Assembly (NCBI RefSeq): GCF_021800405.1 | Contig: NZ_CP084550.1 | Coordinates: 2,480,001-2,544,000, forward strand | From: Arthrobacter sp. FW306-07-I | Lineage (GTDB): Bacteria > Actinomycetota > Actinomycetes > Actinomycetales > Micrococcaceae | Length of the DNA stretch: 64,000 nucleotides | Direction of reading: 5' to 3' | Part shown: positions 57,801 to 64,000 of the stretch, piece by piece | How positions within the stretch are numbered: position 1 is the stretch's first letter | Layout of the letters: every line of letters starts with the position of its first letter | Program-made: the position numbers and the translations under genes | Notes under the pieces: model-generated | Seen by the model: only the letters and a program-made list of their open reading frames with translations | Database searches by the model: none | What the model was told of the DNA's origin: nothing

Positions 57801-58294
57801 GGTTCGGCACTGGCGGGGGAAGCAACCTTGCGGGTGGCTACCCGACGGCGGCGGACCGGTTTGCTTTCGACGTCTGCCGCTGGTTCGGCAACAGGTGCGG
57901 CGGCGGGACTGCCAGCGGCGGCAGCATCAACAACGGGGCCGGCAGCAACGGCAGCCGACGCCCCGGCGGAGGCGTCAACGCCGGCACCGTCGGCGGCGAC
58001 ACGCTCGTCAGCGGGGCCGGCTTCCTCCGCGAAGGTGGGCAGCGGTTCCGCAGCCTCCACCTTCTTCCGGGCGCGGGTGCGTCGGGCCGGAGCCTTGGGC
58101 GCCTTTTCCGCGTCATCAGCCTGTGTTGCGTCGACGTGGGGGGAAACCGCTGCTTCCGGAGCCGTGGCGACGGCTTCCGTCACGTCGTCCATCGCCTTGG
58201 GAGCTGCTTTGCGCCGGGCGCGTGGGGCCCTCTTCGGTGCCGCAGCATCCGCCGCGGCTTCTACGTTAACGGCCAGTTCCTGATCATTATCCAT
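54875..58294 (-). CDS. rne: RNase E/G family endoribonuclease
   Basis: 1139 residues from ATG at 58294. Central catalytic core (about 425-860): S1 domain around DSLIGNVYLGKVQNVLPSME, then IDRTEAMTVVDVNTGKFTG with the catalytic Asp, IIVIDFIDM with the second Asp, and the zinc-link CEACAG. The first 400 residues are Ala/Glu/Pro-rich with Arg clusters (SSSRRRRRSRGRRGRSRIG), and the last 270 are similar: both should be disordered RNA- or partner-binding arms, as in actinobacterial RNase E. ATG has AGGAG 11 bases upstream. The frame opens further without family resemblance. Confidence 0.93.
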   Translation of the reverse strand: MDNDQELAVNVEAAADAAAPKRAPRARRKAAPKAMDDVTEAVATAPEAAVSPHVDATQADDAEKAPKAPARRTRARKKVEAAEPLPTFAEEAGPADERVAADGAGVDASAGASAAVAAGPVVDAAAAGSPAAAPVAEPAADVESKPVRRRRVATRKVASPASAEPAPPATEAVVEGSAAPEAAVQEAVQEPAAAQAPVQEPAPTAESAEPAQETPAASSGGEPEAAASPFASLFLEPASPTSVLFQAPDLSTVVRPAAPVAEEPEEEETEDTEDSSSRRRRRSRGRRGRSRIGDRAEEDNEDGSVDADAQDEADEDTAGTVEDGVTSRRRRRRRRGDQDLELTGGEDDDPPNTVTRVRAPRTVSEAPASNRVTSVKGSTRLEAKKQRRRESRDTGRRRTVITEAEFLARRESVDRQMIVRQRDDRIQIAVLEDGVLAEHFVSKTQQDSLIGNVYLGKVQNVLPSMEAAFVDIGRGRNAVLYAGEVNWEAVNLEGKQRRIENALKSGDTVLVQVTKDPVGHKGARLTSQISLPGRYLVYVPGGSMTGISRKLPDVERNRLKRILKDRLPEHAGVIVRTAAEGASEEELTHDINRLRAQWEGIESQSASTKILAPELLYGEPDLTIKVVRDVFNEDFSKLIVSGEEAWDTIEAYVTYVAPDLVGRLEKWTKDQDIFSAWRIDEQIHKALERKVFLPSGGSLVIDRTEAMTVVDVNTGKFTGSGGNLEETVTKNNLEAAEEVVRQLRLRDIGGIIVIDFIDMVLESNRDLVLRRLVECLGRDRTKHQVAEVTSLGLVQMTRKRMGTGLLEVFGEQCEACAGRGVVTHDDPVEHRRANVVAAEHHHVQRNDNRPEARPEAHRTESQRTDNNQPGARSERKRRRGRNGQQPEAAPAPAVQVHTVHPDPTDAERHAKAEATRLALANIAAAAHAAHLHDEEVAATRQVPAAPPAPAPAEEKHDADAPTRPAAVLTFGGEEVPLPFVEHAEEQQPKPALTLDRLAEAFAHLGQPASSVEDAPARTAEVPQAAEPSAPAPATPESGAEAGGAEARTAVEVPGEKDYSDHTLEQSRQRRPRRHRGASRAQGAANETAVQHHENVQSTAGGHSHAAKAPEMDKAQATAEPGKAAAEPIILGVGVPASEL

Positions 58295-58732
58295 ATGTGG
58301 CAACACTCCTGCCCCTGACGTACCGCCACATCCGGCACCCATTGGGGCACATATTGTCAAAACCCGCAGGCGTTGACAGAAGTCAAGTGGATACTCCCAG
58401 GTTCGCACCGTCGTTGGGGTGCGGCAGCCCGTAGGAGCCGGTGGATGTTCTGAAAACCCGTTGTTCTGAGTGCCACAACCAGGTGCCGCCCAATGGAGTT
58501 GCGGGTGTGCCGGAAGAATCCGAAGCCTGCCCTGCTCATCATTGGCGGTCTTGGGAACAAACCACCGGACCGGAGTCCGAATGTGGATCGGCTTCCAGCC
58601 ACGTTTATTCTCTCATACCCAAGCTGGATCGCCGCGGAGGCAGGGGCGGCTGTTCCCGTTACTGTGTAGTGGCACCAGCTGCCGGCGTTACAATCAGGCA
58701 CAGGAGCACCGGACGAAAAGGACGCCAAACCC
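58295..58732. other. Divergent promoter region between rne and the VKOR gene
   Basis: 438 bases with no convincing gene. A TACAAT at 58689-58694 could be the -10 of the VKOR gene. An open minus frame at 58357-58743 has no family resemblance. The length suits a long rne 5' leader, which in other bacteria is used for RNase E autoregulation; I see no decisive structure. Confidence 0.4.
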
Positions 58733-59401
58733 ATGCCCAGCATCTCCCCAGTCAGCGCCCGTGAAGAGGATCGGAGCGCCGATCAACAAGCTACGCCGGC
58801 CGCTACCGTTCCGCCGATGGCCCGGAAGCGGCCTTTCGGCTGGCTGCTGGTCATCACCGGCGTCGTTGGCTGGCTTGCCTCCGGAACCCTGGTGCTGGAA
58901 AAGCTCGAAGTGCTCAAGGACCCCAGCCACACCACGGTGTGCGACGTGAATCCCTGGATCTCGTGCGGGCAGGTAATGCAGACGTGGCAAAGTTCCGTCT
59001 TCGGTTTCCCCAACATGTTTATCGGCATCGTGGCTTTCGCGATCACCACCACCGTGGGCATGGCCCTGCTTTCGGGAGCCACTTTTGCCCGCTGGTACTG
59101 GCTGGGACTGCAGGCAGGCGTCACGCTCGGCTTCGCGTTCGTGGTGTGGCTGTGGTCCCAGGCCCTGTACTCCATCCACATCCTGTGCCCGTTCTGCATG
59201 ATCGTCTGGGCGGCCATGATCCCGCTCTTTGTGTGGACCACCATCAGGAACATCACCGCTGGCGTCATCCCCATGCCTTCAGGCGCAGCCCGCATCCTCG
59301 GTGATTCCGGCTGGATCATCACTGCGCTGCTGTACGTGGCCGTCATCGCCACCATCTTCTTCGCGTTCATCCAGGTCTTTGTGGGGACCTCGGGCTTCTA
59401 A
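58733..59401 (+). CDS. Vitamin K epoxide reductase (VKOR) family membrane protein
   Basis: 222 residues with about five TM helices. It probably reoxidises a DsbA-like protein using menaquinone, driving extracytoplasmic disulphide formation. Loop cysteines in TTVCDVNPWISCGQVM and the quinone-site CPFC (in HILCPFCMIVW) are intact; the conserved Ser/Thr region precedes the first helix. The first 30 residues are polar. No fused or adjacent DsbA-like gene is in the window. Confidence 0.92.
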   Translation: MPSISPVSAREEDRSADQQATPAATVPPMARKRPFGWLLVITGVVGWLASGTLVLEKLEVLKDPSHTTVCDVNPWISCGQVMQTWQSSVFGFPNMFIGIVAFAITTTVGMALLSGATFARWYWLGLQAGVTLGFAFVVWLWSQALYSIHILCPFCMIVWAAMIPLFVWTTIRNITAGVIPMPSGAARILGDSGWIITALLYVAVIATIFFAFIQVFVGTSGF

Positions 59402-59424
59402 GTCCGCTCCGCTCCCCCGCCAGG

Positions 59425-59471
59425 TGACAGATAAGGCCAATGTTCATGAAGAACATTGGCCTTATCTGTCA
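59425..59471. terminator. 21-bp hairpin between VKOR and ndk
   Basis: Perfect arms 59425-59445 and 59451-59471 with a five-base loop. Stands between the convergent VKOR and ndk genes and can serve both. No T-tract. Confidence 0.85.
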
Positions 59472-59506
59472 GTTCGCGGTCATCAGCCCCTGGGGCGGGC
59501 GAGCGG

Positions 59507-59923
59507 TTACTGGAACCAGATCTTGATCTCGCGCTCAGCGGAATCGGTGGAGTCGGAGCCGTGCACCAGGTTCTGCTGCACCTTCAAGCCCCAGTCCCGG
59601 CCGAAGTCGCCGCGGATGGTGCCCGGCGCCGCCGTCGTGGGGTCCGTGGTGCCGGCCAGCGAGCGGAAGCCTTCAATGACGCGGTGGCCTTCGAAGATGG
59701 CAGCCACCACGGGTCCGCTGAGCATGAACTCCACCAGCGGCTCGTAGAACGGCTTGCCCACGTGCTCCTCGTAGTGCTGCTCCAGCAGTTCACGGGTGGC
59801 GTCAACCTTCTTCAGCTCAACCAGGCTGTAGCCCTTGGCTTCGATGCGGGCCAGGATGGCGCCGGTCAGGTTACGGGCGACGCCGTCGGGCTTGATCAGG
59901 ACGAGGGTGCGCTCTGTAGTCAC
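59507..59923 (-). CDS. ndk: Nucleoside diphosphate kinase
   Basis: 138 residues, full length. Catalytic phospho-His in [16 protein letters not shown]; opens [19 protein letters not shown]. Balances NTP and dNTP pools. Start GTG at 59923. Last gene of ileS-folC-DUF4233-ndk; 51 bases after DUF4233. Confidence 0.98.
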   Translation of the reverse strand: MTTERTLVLIKPDGVARNLTGAILARIEAKGYSLVELKKVDATRELLEQHYEEHVGKPFYEPLVEFMLSGPVVAAIFEGHRVIEGFRSLAGTTDPTTAAPGTIRGDFGRDWGLKVQQNLVHGSDSTDSAEREIKIWFQ

Positions 59924-59974
59924 AACTGCTCCAATGCGTTGGTGGGATTTCGGGATAAGTCTACGGGGACAGGC

Positions 59975-60439
59975 CTACGGGGACTGTGGCTGGGCCGGAC
60001 CGGAGGCCTGGTCGGGATGGGCCGCTTCCCATTCCGACTGCTCGCGGGCGCGCTGTGCAGCTTCGCGGTCCAGCCGGATGCCGGTGCGGATGCCGTACCA
60101 CCAGGCAACCGCAAAGAGGGCGCCCACCAGGAACATGGCCGGCTCGAATATGCCCGTGAGGATCAGGACGAGCTGCAGGATCCACCCCAGCCCGATGCCC
60201 CAGGGCCTGTTGAGGACTGCACAGGCGCCGATCATCACCACGCTGAGGGCAATGCCAACGCCCAGGATCAGCGCCGGCGGGAACTCACCGCGGCGGAGGC
60301 CGAACACCACCAGGGTGGCGAAAAACATCACGAAGGCTTCGAGGAGCAACACCGTGGAGGCGAACATGACCTTCGTGGAGCGCCGCTTCTTCGGCATGCC
60401 GGGGCGCCACTCACGTTGCGCTTTGGTCAGTCTGGCCAT
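59975..60439 (-). CDS. DUF4233 membrane protein
   Basis: 154 residues with about four TM helices (near 27-45, 52-72, 78-96 and 101-118). DUF4233 proteins sit between folC and ndk in many actinobacteria; function unknown. Basic N-terminus (PKKRRSTK) and an acidic/Gln-rich C-terminal tail. ATG at 60439 after GGAGG; a GTG two codons earlier overlaps the folC stop. Confidence 0.88.
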   Translation of the reverse strand: MARLTKAQREWRPGMPKKRRSTKVMFASTVLLLEAFVMFFATLVVFGLRRGEFPPALILGVGIALSVVMIGACAVLNRPWGIGLGWILQLVLILTGIFEPAMFLVGALFAVAWWYGIRTGIRLDREAAQRAREQSEWEAAHPDQASGPAQPQSP

Positions 60440-60441
60440 GG

Positions 60442-61800
60442 TCACGCCTCCGTTTTTCCAAGCAGGATCCGTGCTTCGGCCACCAGCGTGATGGACCCGG
60501 TGACCAGCACGGCGCCGGACAGGTCCTCGTTGGCTTCGGCGCGTTCCACTGCCCACTCCAGTGCGTCGTCCAGTTTCTCGGCGATGTGCACGTTGTCCTC
60601 GCCGAAGCCCAGGTCGATCGCGAGCTCCGCCAGTTCGGCGGCGGGGACGGCACGCGGCGAGTTGGACTGGGTGAAGCAGTATTCCTCCGCCACGCCTCCC
60701 AAGGATTCCTTGAGTTCGCGCAGGATCTCCTCGGCGTCCTTTTCCTTCAGTACGCCCACTACCGGCACCAGCCGGGTGAAGGTGAATGCTTCCTGGAGCG
60801 CCACCGCGGAGGCCTTGATGCCGTCGGGGTTGTGGGCAGCGTCAACGATGATTGTTGGCGCAGTGCGCACCACCTCGAGCCGGCCGGGCGAGGTGACGGC
60901 GGCGAAGCCTTCCTGCAGGACGTCGAAGGGCAATTCCTTCTCACCGCCGAAGAACGCCTCCAGGGCGGCGACCGCCACGGCGGCGTTCTGTGCCTGGTGC
61001 GCGCCGTGCAGCGGCACCAGCAGGTCCGGGTAGCGGCCGGCGATGCCCTGAATGGTGACCATCTGCCCGCCGACGGCCACTGTCCGTGACTCGACGCCGA
61101 ACTCCACGCCCTCGAAGCGGAACGGCACGCCCACCTCCCTGGCCTTCTCCAGCAGCACCTGGGCGGCGTCAACCGGCTGGGCTGCACTGATGAGGTAGCC
61201 GCCGGGCTTGATGATGCCGGCCTTTTCGTAGGCGATGTCCGCCGTAGTGTCCCCCAGCAGGTCCGTGTGGTCCAGCGAGATGGGGGTGACCACCGACACC
61301 TGGCCGTCGCCCACGTTGGTGGCGTCCGTGATGCCGCCCAGGCCCACTTCGATGATGGCCACGTTGACGGGCTGGTCGGCGAAGATGGCGAAGCCCAGGA
61401 TGGTGAGGCATTCGAAGTAGGTCAGCCGCGGCTGGCCCTCGGCTTCGAGCTCGGAGTCCACGATCTGCAGGTAGGGCCGGATTTCGTCCCAGATCCGGAC
61501 GAACGTTTCGTCGGATACCGGGTGGCCGTCGATGCTGATCCGTTCGGTGACCTTGGACAGGTGCGGGCTGGTGTAGCGGCCGGTGCTCAGGCCCTGGGCG
61601 CGGAGCACGGACTCGATCATGCGGGCTGTGGACGTCTTGCCGTTGGTGCCGGTCACGTGGATGATCGGGTACGCCTTGTTGGGCTCGCCGAGCACGTCCA
61701 TGGCACGGAACAGCGGCGCCAGCCGGGGCTCCATTTTGTTCTCGGGCGCCCGTCCCAACAGTTCGGCGTAGACGCTTTCCACGGAAAATTCGTCGGACAT
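60442..61800 (-). CDS. folC: Folylpolyglutamate synthase / dihydrofolate synthase
   Basis: 452 residues. Adds glutamate to (dihydro)folates. P-loop HVTGTNGKTSTARM (about 48-61), the Mur ligase motifs TPISLDHTDLLGDT and the C-terminal AHNPDGIKA all present. Polyglutamyl folate is the substrate form of MetE, encoded elsewhere in the window. ATG at 61800, three bases after the ileS stop. Confidence 0.96.
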   Translation of the reverse strand: MSDEFSVESVYAELLGRAPENKMEPRLAPLFRAMDVLGEPNKAYPIIHVTGTNGKTSTARMIESVLRAQGLSTGRYTSPHLSKVTERISIDGHPVSDETFVRIWDEIRPYLQIVDSELEAEGQPRLTYFECLTILGFAIFADQPVNVAIIEVGLGGITDATNVGDGQVSVVTPISLDHTDLLGDTTADIAYEKAGIIKPGGYLISAAQPVDAAQVLLEKAREVGVPFRFEGVEFGVESRTVAVGGQMVTIQGIAGRYPDLLVPLHGAHQAQNAAVAVAALEAFFGGEKELPFDVLQEGFAAVTSPGRLEVVRTAPTIIVDAAHNPDGIKASAVALQEAFTFTRLVPVVGVLKEKDAEEILRELKESLGGVAEEYCFTQSNSPRAVPAAELAELAIDLGFGEDNVHIAEKLDDALEWAVERAEANEDLSGAVLVTGSITLVAEARILLGKTEA

Positions 61801-61803
61801 GTC

Positions 61804-64000
61804 CTAGGCCTCCACTTTTTCAACCACGACGGCGGGTTCGGAAAGGTCAGCCGGTTCAGCCGCCAGATCCACGGTCAAGGTCTCGCCCTTGACCAATTCG
61901 GCGTTGGCCAACAAGGCATCCACCACGTTCTGCCCGGCTTTGACGGTGGTCCGGATCCGGTCGCTCACGTTGAGCCCGGCATCCTTCCGGGCCTGCTGGA
62001 TGGCGCGGACCATGTCGCGGGCCAGGCCTTCGGCTTCAAGCTCCGGGGTAACTTCCGTGTTCAGGACCACGAACCCGCCGCCGGGCAGCACGGCGACAGC
62101 TGCCGAACCGCCGTCGGACTCCGCCACCACCGTCTCCAGCGTGTACTCCTGGGGCTCCAACTGAAGGCCGCCCGCGGTGACAACACCGCTTTCGTCCACC
62201 GACCAGTCGCCGGACTTGGAGCCCTTGATGGCCACCTGGACGTTCTTGCCCAGGCGCGGGCCTGCGGCGCGGGCGTTTACTACCAGCTTCTGCTGGATGC
62301 CGAACTCCTCCGGGGAGGCCGTGGCGGCGTCCAGCAGGCGGACGGACCGGAGGTTGAGTTCATCGGCGACGACGGCGGCAAAGCCTTCCAGCGCGTCTGC
62401 GCCGGGTGCCACCACGGTGAGTTCCTGCAGCGGCAGCCGGACCCGAAGGTTGGCTGCCTTGCGGAGCGAGGAGCCGGTGGAGCAGATCTGCTGGACCCGG
62501 TCCATGGCTTCCACCAGGGACGGGTTCGCCGGGAAGAGGTCCGCATCCGGCCAGTCGGCAAGGTGCACGGACCGGCCGCCGGTCAGGCCGCGCCAGATCT
62601 CTTCCGAGACCAGCGGCAGCAGCGATGCCGCGGCGCGGGTAACGGTCTCCAGGGCGGTGAACAGCGCATCGAAGGCGTCCTGGTCCTCGTCGAAGAACCG
62701 CTGCCGGCTGCGGCGGACGTACCAGTTGGTCAGCATGTCCAGGTAGCTGCGCAGCGAGTCGCAGGCACCGGAGATGTCGTACGTGTCCAGCTGCGCGGTC
62801 ATGCTGCGCACCAGGTCGCCGGTGTTGGCCAACAGGTACTGGTCCAGGGTGTCCCGGTAGCCCTCGTAGCGCAGGTTCGCGTCATAGCCGGCACCGCCGT
62901 TCGCGGCGTTCGTGTACAGGGTGAAGAAGCTGTACACGTTCCACAGCGGCAGGATGACCTGGCGGACGCCGTCGCGGATGCCCTGCTCGGTGACGATCAG
63001 GTTGCCGCCGCGGAGGATGGGGCTGGACATGAGGAACCAGCGCATGGCGTCCGAGCCGTCGCGGTCCAGGACTTCGGAAACGTCGGGGTAGTTGCGCAGG
63101 CTCTTGGACATCTTCTGGCCGTCGGAGCCCAGCACAATGCCGTGGCTGATGACGTTCTTGAAGGCGGGACGGTCGAACAGCGCCGTGGACAGGATGTGCA
63201 GCATGTAGAACCAGCCGCGGGTCTGGCCGATGTACTCCACAATGAAGTCAGCCGGGTTGTGCGTGTTGAACCAGGCTTCGTTCTCGAACGGGTAGTGCAC
63301 TTGGCCGTACGGCATGGAGCCGGAGTCGAACCAGACGTCCAGGACGTCCTCCACACGGCGCATTACGGACTGGCCCTCTTCGGGGGTGCGGGGGTCGTCC
63401 GGGTTGGGCCGGGTGAGTTCATCGATGAACGGGCGGTGCAGGTCCACCTGGCCGTCCTTGTTGAGGGGCAGCCGGCCGAAGTCCGCCTCGATCTCCGCAA
63501 GGGAGCCGTAGACGTCGGTGCGCGGGTACTCGGGGTCCGTGGACTGCCACACGGGGATGGGGCTGCCCCAGAACCGGTTGCGGCTGATGGACCAGTCGCG
63601 GGCGTTTTCCAGCCACTTGCCGAACTGGCCGTCCTTGACGTTGCCGGGGATCCAGTTGATCTCCTGGTTCAGTTCGGACATCCGGTCCTTGAACTTGGTG
63701 ACCTCCACATACCAGGAGGACACGGCGCGGTAGATCAGCGGGTTCCGGCAGCGCCAGCAGTGCGGGTAGCTGTGCTCGTAGCTGGCCTGGCGGACCAGGC
63801 GGCCCTGGGCGCGGAGCACCTGGGTGATGGGCTTGTTGGCCTCGAAGACCTGCAGGCCGACGATGTCGTGCAGGTCGCCGTGCTTGAACAGCGGCAGGAA
63901 CTTGGCGCCCTCGTCCACGGAGAGCACCACGGGGATGCCTGCCTCCTCGCACACCTTCTGGTCGTCTTCGCCGTAGGCGGGCGCCTGGTGGACGATGCCG
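61804..64000 (-). CDS. ileS: Isoleucyl-tRNA synthetase, 5' part outside the window
   Basis: C-terminal 732 codons; the frame stays open to the window end, reading [11 protein letters not shown], the family's editing-domain exit. Visible: [39 protein letters not shown], and KMSKS in [13 protein letters not shown]. Anticodon-binding helices and a C-terminal RNA-binding domain follow, typical of the long actinobacterial (type 2) form without the C-terminal zinc domain of E. coli. The HIGH motif and N-terminal catalytic part lie beyond 64000. Confidence 0.96.
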   Translation of the reverse strand, partial: GIVHQAPAYGEDDQKVCEEAGIPVVLSVDEGAKFLPLFKHGDLHDIVGLQVFEANKPITQVLRAQGRLVRQASYEHSYPHCWRCRNPLIYRAVSSWYVEVTKFKDRMSELNQEINWIPGNVKDGQFGKWLENARDWSISRNRFWGSPIPVWQSTDPEYPRTDVYGSLAEIEADFGRLPLNKDGQVDLHRPFIDELTRPNPDDPRTPEEGQSVMRRVEDVLDVWFDSGSMPYGQVHYPFENEAWFNTHNPADFIVEYIGQTRGWFYMLHILSTALFDRPAFKNVISHGIVLGSDGQKMSKSLRNYPDVSEVLDRDGSDAMRWFLMSSPILRGGNLIVTEQGIRDGVRQVILPLWNVYSFFTLYTNAANGGAGYDANLRYEGYRDTLDQYLLANTGDLVRSMTAQLDTYDISGACDSLRSYLDMLTNWYVRRSRQRFFDEDQDAFDALFTALETVTRAAASLLPLVSEEIWRGLTGGRSVHLADWPDADLFPANPSLVEAMDRVQQICSTGSSLRKAANLRVRLPLQELTVVAPGADALEGFAAVVADELNLRSVRLLDAATASPEEFGIQQKLVVNARAAGPRLGKNVQVAIKGSKSGDWSVDESGVVTAGGLQLEPQEYTLETVVAESDGGSAAVAVLPGGGFVVLNTEVTPELEAEGLARDMVRAIQQARKDAGLNVSDRIRTTVKAGQNVVDALLANAELVKGETLTVDLAAEPADLSEPAVVVEKVEA

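Noticed and set aside
58357..58743. 128-codon minus frame in the rne-VKOR gap
   Set aside because: No family features and it overlaps the VKOR start region; more likely leader DNA.

Overview
This 64 kb window is high-GC DNA from an actinobacterium, most likely a member of the Micrococcaceae close to Arthrobacter or Pseudarthrobacter. The evidence is the rplU-rpmA-obg-proB-proA-nadD-rsfS order, an actinobacterial RNase E/G with very long low-complexity arms, a class Ib nrdHIEF operon, many GTG starts and tightly overlapping genes. No database search was possible, so the genus is an inference from protein resemblance. Most of the window is ordinary chromosome; about 11 kb near the left end is an accessory defence island.

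Layout. 0.1-1.5 kb: a lipoprotein and a membrane-anchored coiled-coil protein. 1.7-13.2 kb: the defence island. It holds a type I restriction-modification operon that begins with an unusual HTH/degenerate-methylase/TRD-like fusion, followed by hsdM, hsdS, hsdR and a small membrane protein. On the opposite strand lie a 5'-truncated RelE-like toxin gene, a two-gene CBASS module (CD-NTase with AGS-C sensor, and a two-TM NUDIX effector), and an unrecognised 3' gene fragment directly upstream of the effector. 13.2-17.6 kb: nrdHIEF (deoxynucleotide synthesis) with a likely NrdR operator and two large palindromes. 17.6-22.6 kb: an operon for FAD oxidoreductase, DUF1365, a CFA-type methyltransferase and TspO, divergent from a LysR regulator. 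22.7-27.6 kb: two small genes, then metE and metF.

27.7-32.8 kb: a MoxR / DUF58 / small membrane protein / double vWA / TPR-like operon, probably a chaperone-like envelope complex. 33-37.4 kb: a ROK regulator and a sugar-type ABC importer without its own ATPase. 37.5-41.3 kb: an RlmG/RsmC-like methyltransferase, a flavin monooxygenase and a second CFA-type methyltransferase. 41.3-42.5 kb: one intact IS481-family element with a 6-bp target duplication. 42.5-44.5 kb: a MctP-like symporter with its DUF3311 partner. 44.7-45.0 kb: two identical tRNA-Ala(GGC) genes, each with its own strong terminator.

45.1-64 kb is housekeeping, almost all on the minus strand: rsfS, nadD, proA, proB, obg, rpmA, rplU, a TPP-riboswitch-controlled ThiD-TenA fusion, an rne/rng-type RNase, a VKOR family protein, ndk, a DUF4233 protein, folC, and ileS cut by the window end.

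The most interesting part is the defence island: a CBASS module next to a type I system whose first gene encodes a catalytically dead methylase relative fused to a DNA-recognition-like domain. CBASS of this architecture is known. The role of the pseudo-methylase fusion is not obvious from known type I biology and is the best candidate here for something undescribed.
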